NCBI RefSeq assembly: GCF_000003195.3 | Contig: NC_012873.2 | Span: 25,331,317 to 25,395,316, forward strand | Direction: 5' to 3' | Source of the DNA: Sorghum bicolor | Taxonomy: Eukaryota > Streptophyta > Magnoliopsida > Poales > Poaceae | Length of the DNA stretch: 64,000 nt | Shown here: piece after piece, positions 10,367-21,550 of the stretch | How positions within the stretch are numbered: the stretch's first letter is position 1 | Layout: each line of letters starts with the position of its first letter | The notes under the pieces: model-generated | What the model saw: only the letters and a program-made list of their open reading frames with translations | The model's database searches: none | Told to the model about the DNA's origin: nothing | Program-made: the position numbers and the translations under genes

Positions 10367-11434
10367 ATGAATAGAAGACATCTTCCAGGAAATTTTGTTG
10401 ACAATCCCGAAGCATTATTCAAGAAGACAAGAGCCAAGCTCAAGAAGAGATCATCAACACTTCAGCAAGAAGCTTCATCCAATCAAGAAGATCACCGGAA
10501 CTTGTCTTCAGAGTTCGAAGCCATGGCGAACAAATCAATCCGCGAGTTCTCAGCTCCCACTACGGACAACATCCGCACTGGACCTGCTGCAGAGATCGAT
10601 GGCAACTTTGAGCTCAAGCCTGGACTTATCAATATGGTGCAATCCAACCAGTTCTGTGGGAAGGCACATGAAGATGGTAGTGTTCATCTCCAACACTTCC
10701 TGGAGATTTGCAACACATTTACCATATCAGGAGTTTCCAGAGATGCTATACTACTTTGCCTCTTCCCATTCTCACTGTTAGGAAGAGCGAAGCAGTGGTT
10801 CTACGCTACAAAGGAGAAGAATACTACGTGGGCACTCTGCTCAACAAACTTCCTGGCTAAGTTCTTTCCCATGGGCAAGACCAATGCTCTCCGTGGGAAG
10901 ATTACAAGTTTTCAGCAACAAAATGATGAATCTATTCCAGAAGCATGGGAGCGCTTTCAAGACTACATCCTAGAATGTCCCCATCATGGAATAGAGAGTT
11001 GGCTATTGATGCAGACGTTTTATCATGGACTCGGCAACAGTGCCTGAGAGACCATGGATGCTGCAGCTGGAGGAGCATTCTTATCACTTACCATATCACA
11101 AGCCACAGCTCTTGTGGAGAAGATGGCGTCCAATCAAAGCAGGAATGAAGAAAGGACCCAGACACGCAAGAGAGGTGGAGGTATGCATCAGCTCAAGGAG
11201 GTAGACATGCTGTCTGCAAAGCTAGACCTGCTCATGAAGAAGCTCGATGATAGAGCTGGAGATAAGAAAGAAGTTATGCACATCTACGACTCTCACATGA
11301 CTTGTGAGGAGTGTGGAGATACTGGACACTCAGGCAATCACTGCCCTGAGATGCTTGAGGATGTGAACTACATCAACAACAACAACAACTACTACTACAA
11401 CCGTCCTCAACAAAATCAAGGTTGGAATCAATAG
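10367..11434 (+). pseudogene. gag: C gag (Athila-like), two in-frame-type stops
   Basis: The start ATG at 10367 gives MNRRHLPGNFVDNPEALFKK. The capsid core runs from about residue 85 to 220 with ELKPGLINMVQSNQFCGKA, LFPFSLLGRAKQWFYATKEK, FLAKFFPMGKTNALRG and ILECPHHGIESWLLMQTFYH. A TGA at 11045-11047 stands where F has CGA. The downstream frame (from 11054) continues MDAAAGGAFLSLTISQATAL, a basic stretch RTQTRKRGGGMHQL, and a CCHC zinc knuckle CEECGDTGHSGNHC near 11306-11347, then an Asn-rich tail, with TAG at 11432-11434 where F has CAG. Nearly intact apart from these C-to-T stops. Confidence 0.9.
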
Positions 11435-12788
11435 AGGCCTAACTACTCACGTAATTATCAAGGTAACAATTCTTACAACAATAATAATAATTTTCCACCT
11501 CTGAGAGAGTTAGTGTCTAATCAAGGAAAGCTAATGGATAACCTATCTAAGAAATTGGCATCTAATGATAAAATGCTAGAAAATATAAATAATAGAATGG
11601 ATAATTTCTGTACTGCCATCAAGAATCAAATTAGCTTTAATAAAATGATTGAATCTCAATTAAATCAAATAGCTGCTGCTGTTCCTACTACTAACCCCGG
11701 TATACCATCACAACCGGAAGGATTGGAATCTGCAAATCTTGTAGACATGTTTGATGCAGGTAATTAGAGTAACCCCATCACTGAATTCACTACTGACCTT
11801 CTGCCGGTCAAGAGAGGCGACCCAGGACGCCCCGTCATCCCGATCTCCATCGGCATGGTGGACGTCCCAGAAGCACTCTGCGACTTTGGCTCTAGTGTCA
11901 ACATTATACCTAGGGTACTCTATGAAAATTCTTTACATATCCTTTATTAGAAACAACCATGTGTTTGCACTTTGTAGATTAGGCATTAAGTTTTCCAAAA
12001 GGAATATTGAATAACCTTTGTGTCCTAGTTGGTACCTTGTATGCCCCAGCAGACTTCGTGGTGAAAGAGACCGGTAATGATGAGAGAGCACCCATCATCT
12101 TAGGGAGGCCATTCTTAAACACCTCGGGAGCAGTCATCTACGCCAGTGCTGCCAAGATCAGTTTCTACATAAAAGGGAGGAAGGAGATGTTTTTCTTCAA
12201 GAACAAGACTACACAAATCCCAGATCAATCCAGACATGAATCAAGGAAGAGGACCAGCAGGAGGAACAGGAACAAGCAAGTGTGGACCGAGTCAGCTAAG
12301 ATGGTCACTGCAGTTCATGGAGGCCAAGATCAACAGCTTAAGTGACCATTGTTGACCAAGAAGGACGACCTAGGAATGCCAAGCATCTATTGCTCAATAA
12401 ATGGATACAACTTCTACAAGACGTTTTGCGACACCGGATCGGGCGTCAACATAATGGCCGCAGTCACCTATCGGCTCTTGTTCGGAACCATGCGCCTAAA
12501 ACCAACATATATTCAGTTCCAAATGGCAGATCAGACATTTCGAGAAGTTAAAGGAACAGTAACTGATGTCCCAGTCAAAATAGACGATCATTTTGTCTAC
12601 ACAGACTTTCAGGTTATTGACATGGTAGAAGATGAGTACGATCCACCCATCATCCTTGGAAGACCGTTCCTCAGCACCGTTAAAGCAATCATCTACATTG
12701 GAACTGGAGAAGTCCATATGCACTTCCCCTCAGAGAAGGTACACCGTTATTTTACCGACCCTAACTACATCTTTGAAGAATCTAAGCA
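11435..12788 (+). pseudogene. C linker plus tandem retropepsin-like domains
   Basis: The linker (LMDNLSKKLASNDKMLENIN) is open at 11513-11767. Protease unit 1 is split by frame changes and stops between 11767 and 12014 (CDFGSSVNII near 11881) and resumes at 12007 with LYAPADFVVKETG and PIILGRPFL. A TGA at 12343-12345 precedes unit 2, which is open from 12349: FCDTGSGVNIM (Asp about residue 28), FQMADQTF and PPIILGRPFL. Homology stops after EESKQ at 12788; the remaining 3 codons-rich tail seen in B and F (about 77 codons) is missing. Confidence 0.85.
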
Positions 12789-12864
12789 AAGGATAACTAC
12801 CAAGTTTACCTCTTGGCAAGTCGTTCGTTGTTTTTAAGTCCTCCGAACAGGACTCTCTGCTTTC
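12789..12864 (-). other. B segment just after the protease ORF
   Basis: 76 bp of the B 3' region (minus strand cgaacgacttgccaagaggtaaact), matching F 36760-36831. The 12788/12789 boundary is the deletion junction with C and shows a short aagg overlap. Confidence 0.7.
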
Positions 12865-14392
12865 TTAGTTGTAATGGGATTCACTGTATGGCGTAGTCGG
12901 TGCTTCCGGCGGCGCCTCCTCTTCATGTATAGTTATCTTCTCTCTCCACACCGGACTTGGTGCTACGGTCTCCTCAGGATAGTTCTGTTCAAGTTGTATG
13001 TCTTCAGACCTTACCACTTCTCCTTCGTAGTCTGCCCATCCGTCCTTGATGATTTGCCTCCTCTGGTTGCGGTTGCGTCGTCTTCTTCTTGTCCTGACCT
13101 GCTTAGAATCTTCAACTATATAGTTAGGGTCACTAAAATAGCGGTGTACCTTCTCTGAGGGGAAGTGCATGTGGACTTCTCCGGTTCCAATATAGATGAT
13201 TGCTTTAACGGTGCTGAGGAATGGTCTCCCAAGGATAATAGGTGGATCGTACTTCTCTTCTCCCATGTCAATAACCTGAAAGTCTGTATGGACAAAATGA
13301 TCGTCTATTTTGAAAGGGACGTCAGTTACTATACCTTCAACCTTTTGGAATGTCTGATCTACCATCTGGAGCTGAATGTATGTCGGTTTTAGGGGCATGG
13401 TTCCGAACAAGAGCCGATAGATGACTGCGGCCATTATGTTGACGGCCGATCCGGTGTCGCAAAATGTCTTGTAGAAGTTGTACTCATTGATGGAGCAGTG
13501 GATGCTTGGCATACCTGGGTCGTCCTTCTTGGTCAGGAATGGTGACTTAAGTCGATGATCTTGACCTCCATGAACTGCAGTGACCATCTTAGCTGACTCG
13601 ATCCATACTTGCTTGTTCCTGTTCCTCCTGTTGGTCCTCTTCCTTGGTTCATGTCGGGATTGCTCTGGGATTTGTGCAGTCTTGCTCTTGAAGGAAAACA
13701 TCTGCTTTCTCCCTTTGATGTAGAAACTGATCTTGGCAGCACTAGTGTAGATGACAGCTCCCGAGGTGTTCAGGAATGGCCTCCCTAAGATGACGGGTGC
13801 CCTCTCATCATTACCGGTCTCTATCACCACGAAGTCTGCTGGGGCGTACAAGGTACCAACTCAGACACAGAGGTTCTTCAATATTCCCTTTGGGAAACTT
13901 AACGCCTGATCTGCAAACTGCAAACACATGGTTGTTTCTAATAAAGGATATGTAAATATTTTTTTCATAGAGTACCCTAGGCATAATGTTGACACTAGAG
14001 CCAAAGTCGCAGAGTGCTTCTGGGAAGTCCACCATGCCGATGGAGATCGGGATGACGGGGCGTCCTGGATCGCCTCTCTTGACCGGCAGAAGGTCAGTAG
14101 TAACTTCCGTGACGGGGTTACTCCAGTAGTTACCTGCATCAAAGATGTCTACAAGATTTGCAGATTCTAATTGTTTCGATTGTGATGGTATACCGGGGTT
14201 AGTAGCAGGAACAACAGCAGCTATTTGATTTAACTGAGATTCAACCATTTTATTAAAGCTAATTTGATTCTTGATGGCAGTAGAGAAATTATACATTCTA
14301 TTATTTATATTTTCTAGCATTTTATCATTTGATGACAATTTCTTAGATAGGTTATCCATTAGATTTCCTTGATTAGACAATAACTCTCTCAA
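12865..14392 (-). pseudogene. B linker plus tandem retropepsin-like domains, one frameshift
   Basis: The frame 14392-13811 encodes a helical linker (LMDNLSKKLSSNDKMLENIN) and the start of protease unit 1 with LCDFGSSVNIM (Asp about residue 129, near 14008). After frame changes near 13850-13950 the frame 13851-12865 (328 codons) gives the rest of unit 1 (ADFVVIETG, VILGRPFL), a basic linker (RKRTNRRNRNKQ), and all of unit 2: FCDTGSAVNIM (Asp about residue 132), QLQMVDQTF and PPIILGRPFL (about 205-212). A basic then acidic tail follows (RRRRRNRNQRRQ; WADYEGEVV). Both units have the catalytic-type D-S/T-G pattern (DFG in unit 1). No reverse transcriptase follows. Confidence 0.85.
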
Positions 14393-14458
14393 AGGTGGAA
14401 AATTATTATTATTGTTGTAAGAATTGTTACCCAGATAATTACCTGAGTAGTTAGGCCT

Positions 14459-15445
14459 CTATTGATTCCAACCTTGATTTTGCTGAGGACGGTTGTAGTA
14501 GTTGTTGTTGTTGATGATGTAGTTCACATCCTCAAGCATCTCAGGGCAGTGATTGCTTGAGTGTCCAGTACCTCCACACTCCTCAGAAGTCATGTGAGAG
14601 TCGTAGATGTGCATAACTTCTTTCTTGTCTCCAGCTTTATCATCGAGCTTCTTCATGAGCAGGTCTAGCTTTGCAGACAGCATATCTACCTCCTTTCTTC
14701 ATTCCAGCCTTGGTTGGATGCCATCTTCTCCATAAGAGCTGTGGCTTGTGGTATGTTGAGTGATAGGAATGCTCCTCCAGCTGTAGCATCCATGGCGGGC
14801 ACTATTGCTGAGAGCATGATAAAACGTCTGCATCAGCAGCCAGCTCTCCATTCCATGATGGGGACATTCTAGGATGTAGTCTTGGAAGCGCTCCCTTGCT
14901 TCTGGAATGGATTCATCATGTTGTTGCTGAAAACTTGTAATTTTCCCACGGAGAGCATTGGTCTTGCCCATGGGAAAGAACTTAGCCAGAAAGTTTGTAG
15001 AGCAGAGTGCCCATGTAGTATTCTTTTCTTTTTGTAGCGTAGAACCACTGCTTCGCTCTCCCCAACAGAGAGCATTGGTCGATGTGCTGCAAATCTCCAG
15101 GAAGTGTTGGAGATGAGCACTAGCATCTTCGTGTGCTTTCCCACAGAACTGGTTGGATTGCACCATGTTGATAAGTCCAGGCTTGAGCTCAAAGTTGCCG
15201 TCGATCTCTGCAGCAGGTCCAGTACGGATGTTGTCCGTAGTGGGAGCTGAGAACTCGCGGATCGATTTGTTCGCCATGACTTCAAATTCTGAAGGTAAGT
15301 TCCGGATGAAACTTTGGTGATCTTCTTGATTGGATGAAGCTTCGTACTGAAGTGTTGATGATGCCTTCTTGAGCTTGGCTCTTGTTTTTCTGAATAATGC
15401 TTCAGGATTGTCAACAAAATTTCCTAGAAGATGTCTTCTATTCAT
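14459..15445 (-). pseudogene. gag: B gag (Athila-like), disrupted
   Basis: ATG at 15445 starts MNRRHLLGNFVDNPEALFRK, as in C and F. The capsid region is visible (LINMVQSNQFCGKAHEDASA, FLAKFFPMGKTNALRG, ILECPHHGMESWLLMQTFYH). Differences from C and F: a deletion removes about 60 bp between the LEIC and GERSSGS segments; a frame change occurs near 14800; and about 50 bp coding ERTQTRKRGGG are missing before 14690. The zinc knuckle reads SEECGGTGHSSNHC, so its first cysteine is a serine. A TAG follows NQGWNQ at 14459-14461. Gag would package the RNA; this copy cannot. Confidence 0.85.
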
Positions 15446-15578
15446 ACATTACCCTACATAAGATAAAATAGAAAAATATCAGGGTAAAACTATATGAGAG
15501 AATTGATAATCTCAATCATATTAGTGATGCGAATGATGACTCAAAATTCCATATTCATTCCTGATTAGTAATCAACGT

Positions 15579-15596
15579 TCCCCGGCAACGGCGCCA
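15579..15596 (-). other. B primer-binding site (tRNA-Asp), perfect
   Basis: The minus strand reads tggcgccgttgccgggga, complementary to the last 18 bases of plant tRNA-Asp(GUC) without mismatch. Confidence 0.85.
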
Positions 15597-16151
15597 AAAA
15601 TGATTGTTGGGCATTCTTAACGCCACTACCAAAAGTAGACCTAGTTTTCTAATTCTGATAACGGCGCCAAAAATGCCAAACCTATCCCTCATGCCACTTA
15701 AGCCAAGTTGTCATCCCCAGCATGACATAAGAGACATGGTATTGAAATATGTAATTGCTCTTCTAAATACATAATAAATGAGATCTGCAAGCACACAGAT
15801 TAATACTGATGTAGCATTTTAACCGGGAAGTATTGCAGGTATCATTATTTCTATTTTTACCACTGGGAAGGGATTGCTAAACATCAATGTTGTCTATAGA
15901 ATGGAATATAGAATTGAGTATCTATCATTGCATGTATAATTCAGAGCAGTTATCTATCTCTTTCATATAGGGATAAGTGTCACATAAAAGATATATAAAG
16001 TATGAATGGTAACAAAGATAATTAATCTGATCAGCATAACTTAGCCACATATAAATATGAAAAGCACCTCAATAGATATCCTAGCAAGTCATTAGCATGG
16101 AATTAGAACGAACTACAAGAATATTTCCTAAGTTATTCTCAACTATACAGT

Positions 16152-16640
16152 CTAGCATATCACAATTAGTGCAATTATACTTGGCAATCGTTGCGAGACA
16201 AGACTACGCCCATGCATAGTGATATTATCAAGGAATATGAGAAACATTGCAATCACTCCCCTGTAATAATGTTGCTCTGCCAGCCCAATACACGAGAGGG
16301 GGACTATATAAGAATCAATGGAGCTGTCACTACCACGAACTACCCCACGATCTGGCATATAGGGTACAATCGCAGATAAATACGGTATAGGCACCATGCC
16401 CACACAATACTTATCATTTACCCATTGTACACATGGATAAATGCTATACGATCCTAAACACGTATATAATTCCAATCTAACTAAGCCAAGCATATAACTA
16501 TGATAAACTAAGAACAATATAATTGCGAATATAAACAAGTAGAGCAAAGTCTTGATCAATATATTGAAGTAGATCAAAGTCATATTCATAATATTGAAGA
16601 ACAAATATGAAAAATTGAAGAACAGTAGAGGAATTACCAA
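16152..16640 (-). CDS. LTR-embedded ORF, 162 codons (B 5' LTR)
   Basis: Counterpart of 9207-9623 with an earlier ATG and a longer end (after GRSLVSQ it runs on RLPSIIALIVIC). Confidence 0.27.
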   Translation of the reverse strand: MVIPLLFFNFSYLFFNIMNMTLIYFNILIKTLLYLFIFAIILFLVYHSYMLGLVRLELYTCLGSYSIYPCVQWVNDKYCVGMVPIPYLSAIVPYMPDRGVVRGSDSSIDSYIVPLSCIGLAEQHYYRGVIAMFLIFLDNITMHGRSLVSQRLPSIIALIVIC

Positions 16641-16828
16641 GAATCCTCTTGATAGATCCAGAAACCAATCGAAGATTGACTCCTTCTAGTTCTAATCCTA
16701 TGTAGCTATGCTAAACAAGAAATCTAATTGATGTGGTGGCTCTAGGGCTTGATGAGAGGCTTCTTCTCCCAAGGTGAATAATGAATTAGGGATCAGAGGT
16801 CCTCTCCTCTAGGGGCCAGGGGGTCTGC

Positions 16829-16836
16829 TTATATAG
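16829..16836 (-). promoter_or_regulatory. TATA box in B 5' LTR
   Basis: The minus strand reads ctatataagc at the position where C, E and F have ctataaaacc. About 30 bp upstream is the conserved gttggatc/ACCGAC segment. Confidence 0.55.
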
Positions 16837-17250
16837 TCCTTCCAAGTGAATGTGGGCCGTTGGATCAAACCGACATTAATCACACGGTTTTCCTTGATCC
16901 TTTAGGTCGGTGGAGCATGATCCGTGAAGTTGAAGCTTATTGGCTCCGAGGCCAGGGCGGGCGCCCAAGGGGGGAGGGCGGGCCCCCTGCCCCCGAGCCC
17001 GTCCGGTCTCCCATTCGTTCCCGTGGCTTCTGGACTCTTTTAGATGTTGAATAATTGTGTGGCACGTTAATATCTCTATGTAAACCCGACGTGTGGGCCT
17101 TCCTTCCATGATAAACCCATACAGAAATAGACAAACACCAAAACTCATGGAATTCTGTCAGATAAAACCCTAAGTCTGGATGTCGATTGCATTTGGATCC
17201 TTTTCTTTGTTTATTTGATAATTAAATTTGATACTTAAGGGCTGTCAACA

Positions 17251-17255
17251 GAAGG
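17251..17255. repeat. Target-site duplication of B, right copy
   Basis: gaagg, identical to 5445-5449; A sequence resumes here. Confidence 0.85.
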
Positions 17256-17376
17256 CACAATAAACTTAGGATATATTGATATACGTATGGATAAAGTCAT
17301 ATTACCAATCAATATCTAAACTCAATCACGTACACCCTTTATCGTTATCATTTTCTTATCTTATGCAGGGTGATGA
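17256..17376 (+). other. A leader between primer-binding site and gag
   Basis: Short AT-rich leader resuming after element B, ending tcttatgcagggtgatgaatga just before the gag start. The same ttatcttatgcaggg motif precedes gag in element C (10348-10362). Confidence 0.6.
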
Positions 17377-18570
17377 ATGAATGGTTTTTCTCTTCCAAGA
17401 AACTTTACTGAAGATCTAGAGAAACTCCTTAGAAAGAAGAAGTTTGTAGAAGCAAGGGACAAATTCGAGTCACCATCAAGAACACCCTCTGCTACTCAAG
17501 CTAGCTCATCAGAGGAGCCAGCTCCAATATTGGAAGAGGAATTTGAAGAACAAGTAGAAGAATAAGCAGAAGAGTAGTTAGGTGAAAACTTAGCTCCTGT
17601 GTTTGAAAACATGGTTGAGAAGACACTGCGAGAGTTCTCTGCCCCAACAACAACAAACATTTAGACTGGACCAGCAGTCAACACTGGGGAGATGGATTCG
17701 AGCTCAAGCCTGCTCTCATTACCATGGTTCAAGCCAGCCAATTCTGTGGAAAGGCTCATGAAGATGCAAGTGCACACTTACAACACTTTCTAGAGATCTG
17801 CAGCACCTTCACTATCAGAGGAGTATCAAAGGATGCTATCTTACTCCGTCTTTTCCCATTCTCAATATTGGGGAAATCCAAGCAGTGTTCTACATCAACA
17901 AAGACAAACACAATACATGGGACCTATGCTCGACTGCTTTCCTAGCAAAATTCTTTCCTACAGCCAAGACCAATGCTCTGCATGGGAAGATTTTAAGTTT
18001 CCAACAACAACATGATGAATCATTCACTAAAGCATGGGAAAGATTCCAGAATTACATTGAAGACTGTCCTCATCATAGGATAGAGGAATGGCTGTTAATG
18101 TAGACTTTCTATCACAGGCTCATCTCTAGTACCTGTGAGTCTATTAATGCTGTAGCGGGGGAGGTTTTATATTACTTAAGCTCTCAGACGCTAAAGCACT
18201 TGTTGAGATGATGGCCTCAAATTCAACATGCAGTGAAGAACGTACTCAACCTCGAAAGAAAGGAGGAGGAATCCATCATCTCAAGGAAGCTAACATGGTC
18301 ACTGCCAAGCTAGACCTCATCATGAAGAAGCTCGACATAGAGAAGAAGGAAGTCATGCACATTAATGATTCCCATATGACATGTGAAGAATGTGGAGACT
18401 ACAGACACTCAGCTATTAGTTGCCCTACACTACAAGAGGATGTGGAATTCATCAACAACAACACCTACTATTGTCCTCAACAAAATCAAGGGTGGAACCA
18501 ACAACCTCGACAAGGTAATTACCACGGTAACAACCAAGGTAATAGTTTAATAACAACCTTCTGCCTTTAA
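17377..18570 (+). pseudogene. gag: A gag (Athila-like), multiply disrupted
   Basis: The frame begins at an ATG at 17377 (MNGFSLPRNFTEDLEKLLRK). The capsid region is recognisable in pieces: QFCGKAHEDASAHLQHFLEI near 17740, LFPFSILGKSKQ near 17860, then FLAKFFPTAKTNALHGKILS and AWERFQNYIEDCPHH in another frame. A CCHC zinc knuckle CEECGDYRHSAISC lies at about 18382-18423. Damage includes stops at about 17563, 17576 and 17662, a frame change near 17690, another near 17885, and TAG after EEWLLM near 18101. The order and spacing parallel gag of C and F. It is more decayed than those, consistent with A being the oldest insertion. Confidence 0.85.
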
Positions 18571-18930
18571 GAGAATTAGTTACTAGTCAATCCGAACTAC
18601 TATATCAAATGACTAGGAAACTAACATCAAATGATAAAACTTTGGAAAACATACATACTAGGATGGGTACTTTTGCTTCTGCCATAAAGAATCAGCATAG
18701 TTTCAATAAAATGCTAGAATCACAATTAGCTCAATTAGTTGTTGCTGTTCCACCATTAGAAAAAGGCAAGATTTTAGGCCAACCAGAAGATTTAGAAACT
18801 GCTAACCTTGTTGATATTCACAATGCAACCCAATATCATATTGAGCCTGCAGATGTACAATGCATTGACCACTCTATGCCAAAGAAGATGGGAGACCCAT
18901 GAAGACCTGTCATTCCTATCTCTATAGGAT
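18571..18930 (+). pseudogene. A gag-protease linker
   Basis: A frame at 18609-18902 reads as the helical linker found in the related elements (KTLENIHTRM, SFNKMLESQLAQLVVAVPP, DLETANLVDI). It is followed by the segment PVIPISIGxxxxPEAI that precedes the first protease domain. A TGA sits at 18900-18902. Confidence 0.7.
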
Positions 18931-19866
18931 GTCACAGCTTTCCAGAGGCTATCTGTGACTTCAGCGCAAGTGTCGACATCATGTCCAAGGTAATTTATGA
19001 GAAAATATGAAATGATCCCTTGTTGTACACAAATATGCGTTTGCAGCTTGCAGAGCAGTCCATTTGCTACCTTGAGGGAGTACTAGAAGAAGTTGTCATT
19101 AGAGTGGGGCAATCATATGTCCTAGTTGACTTTGTGGTCATGGAGACAGGAGTAGATGAGAAGGCACCCATCATTTTGGGAAGACCATTCTTGTGCACAA
19201 CAAAATCCATCATCTATGCGGAGTACACCAAGATTTTCCTATCCATCAAGGACAATAAAGAGAGATTCACATTCAAGAACCGCGTCCTGAAAGCTCCTAC
19301 AACCCTAAAGCAATTCCATCAACAAGGAGAGCAAGAACATCAATCAATGCTGAAGAAGAAGAACAATAGAAACAACTTAAGATGGAGGAGGACCAAGCAT
19401 GCACCTACAATGACAACTAAATTGATCACTGCTCTCAATATAGAGAATGATCATATGCTACCCAAGCCATTTCCAATCAAGAGAGGTGATCTAGGAGTTC
19501 CAATCATTGAATGCACAATCAAAGACACCACTTTCCCTCACACCATATGGGACACCGGATAAGGCTGCAACATAATGTTAAAATAGGTATATGATGAGTT
19601 ATTTAATTTACCTTTATACCCAACATGTATTCAGTTGCAGGTGGCAGATCAATCACTAAGTTTCCCTGAAGGAGTGGTCAAGAATGTCACGGTAAGAATT
19701 CAAGGATAATATATACCTGCAGATTTTCTAGTTCTTGACATGCAGGGAGACGGTGATACCCCGATCCTCTTGGGAAGACCATTCCTCTACACAGCCAAAG
19801 CCAACATCTACATTAGATCAGGGCATATCCACTTGAACCCACCTACCAGGAAGGTAAGCTGTCAAT
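18931..19866 (+). pseudogene. A tandem retropepsin-like domains 1 and 2
   Basis: Two aspartic-protease-like units follow each other. Unit 1 begins with CDFSASVDIM near 18955 (the active-site triad D-F/T-G has become D-F-S), continues with LQLAEQSICYLEGVLEEVVI and VDFVVMETG, and ends with PIILGRPFL near 19170. A basic linker follows. Unit 2 begins with WDTG at 19551 directly followed by a TAA, continues with QLQVADQSLSFPEGVVKNVT and ends with PILLGRPFL near 19760. Each unit has the full pattern of a retroviral-type protease (DTG-like, LQ.ADQ, DF.V, ILGRPFL). Enzymes of this type cleave the element polyprotein. The copy is inactive. Confidence 0.8.
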
Positions 19867-21550
19867 TTAAAACACAAGTTAACCATGAGTAGATCAGGAA
19901 GCAACAGGAGAAGACGCCAAGCTCGCTGTTAGGCTGCCCAGTCTCACTACGGATGGGAAGACTTTCCTGGCAAGATTGTGAAATAAGAAGATCTCTTCAC
20001 GGAGCAAGAAGAGAACACACGAGCACCCCGATGGAGTGATTGGGCACAATAAGCTGAAAGGATGGACTGAATTGCCATGAAAGAGAAAGAGATCTTAGAT
20101 TGATTAGAAGCATGGGAGAAGGAGAATAGAGATGAAGAGTTGGAGCTAGAAAAGAAAGAAGCAAAAGAGACACACACAAGAAGGAACGAAGATGCACGTG
20201 ACGCATCACCACGAAATGCAAAGTTGACTGAGGTTACCTCAGACGATGAACCCACTGAGTAAGTCCTCTCCGCTATCTAAGTCGTGTTAGTAGTCTTTAA
20301 ATTCCGTACCCTAGTCATCAGGTTTGAATGGTAGTTATCTAGTTAAAGCTAGCATGCTTTAGTAATTACGCTTTAATACACTTAGTAGCATATTTATTTC
20401 TCTTGGCATATTGATATAAACAACAAAAAAACATTTACTGCTTTAATTACTGCATCATACATACCAAAGCCCCATGTGGATACCCTATGGTATTTTCCAA
20501 AGGAACATCCACTGTAGTGGCATAAAAATTAAATAGCATTCATATTTAAAATTCCTGCATCATAAATAGAAAATTCTAAAAAGAAGAAGAGAAAAGTAAA
20601 ATCATGTTTAAATTAGACAATATTAAGACTAGCTCATAAAGGAGATCAGTTACTCTTTGGCTGACCGCTAACCCATTAACAAATTCAAGCCTCGAGTTTT
20701 GCTTTCTCTTTGTAGAGAGTATTTATGCAAGAATAACATCATAGCAAGGAGAGAGTCTATCAGGGGCACCCACAGGGTTCGCTACTGGCTAGCTCGCTCT
20801 AAAGGACGTCTACATCAGATATTGCAAATATCTAGCTTGGGGGAGGAGCATCCCCTAGTTATCAGGCAATTATACCTAAGTGATTATCGAGTCTACATAG
20901 TTAGAAAAATACCAAAAAATATGTGAGCACATGAAGGTTCACCATAGTATCATAGAAAAACATAAAAATGCCAAAAACATGTGGGCACATGAAGATCCAC
21001 AAGTCATAGTCTTTTTGAGAGTTTATAATCAGTTAAATGTTAGAGTATGTTTAGAGTCAGTCTAAACTAGAGCTAAATAAAAAATTGATGAATATTAAAA
21101 TCTTATCTTGGAAATGATGAATAGTTGCTCTGTTATAGATCTTTACAAGTACCTAGATTTTAACATGAGATTCTCTCGAGTTTTGGACATTACTATTTTA
21201 ATCTAAAGGTTTACTCTGAGCCTACAACTTGCGGAGGCATTAGTTTGAGCTAAGCCTAGGTAGTTGGTTGATATGATCATTGAAAGTCTGAGTTGCTATT
21301 TATCTTATTCCTAGCATTACTATATTCTGGAGATTTATTTTGAAAAAAAAACCAAAATCCTACATGATGAGCTCTTGTATGACAAGTTTGAATTCCCACC
21401 AAAGCTGGTATAATGTAAATTTAGAGTTAGGAAAACTTTTGCACATTTATGCTGCTTGCTTTGCATTGAGTTTAGTCAAACTTTGTAGTATACCTTACAA
21501 AAGTCATGTCCTACTTTTAAAAACCAAGATCACGTACACACTCTAGTTCA
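19867..21550 (+). other. A internal 3' region, non-coding as far as visible
   Basis: AT-rich DNA without convincing coding capacity. No reverse transcriptase, RNase H or integrase motif could be found in any frame. The first 350 bp are rich in Lys/Arg/Glu codons and may be the decayed tail of the protease ORF. Near 20835 the stretch tagcttgggggaggagc resembles the purine-rich segments of Athila-type 3' regions. Cut at 21555 by element D. Confidence 0.6.

Larger units (their letters stand above)
8547..12788 (+). mobile_element. C: Athila-like element of the B family, plus strand, 3' truncated
   Basis: A complete LTR (8547-10207), primer-binding site, gag and protease region, ending abruptly at 12788 inside the tail of the second protease unit (after EESKQ). 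It lies in B in the opposite orientation; left flank atatg (8542-8546) is the candidate duplication, the right copy is lost. With the inner half of B it makes a giant inverted repeat. Confidence 0.85.
5450..17250 (-). mobile_element. B: Athila-like element, minus strand, nested in A
   Basis: It has a complete LTR at each end (5450-7079 and 15605-17250), both in minus orientation, and the perfect duplication gaagg at 5445-5449 and 17251-17255. Order on the minus strand: 5' LTR, tRNA-Asp primer-binding site, gag, two protease domains, non-coding 3' region, polypurine tract, 3' LTR. It is interrupted by C (8547-12788). About 0.6 kb of its 3' region, by comparison with F 36145-36755, was lost together with the end of C. 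No polymerase or integrase. Confidence 0.9.
15605..17250 (-). repeat. B 5' LTR (1646 bp)
   Basis: Same family as 5450-7079 and clearly its partner; the minus strand ends GAATGCCCAACA at 15605, eight bases before the primer-binding site. The outermost bases are CTGTCAACA, with a substitution in the conserved CCGTCAACA. Confidence 0.9.

Noticed and set aside
15579..15596. tRNA-Asp gene fragments at the primer-binding sites
   Set aside because: Only the 18 bases complementary to the tRNA 3' end are present; no tRNA body, so no tRNA gene.
8547..17250. A single element with inverted LTRs
   Set aside because: The two arms belong to different insertions: B has its own direct LTR pair and duplication, and C interrupts it with a truncated end.
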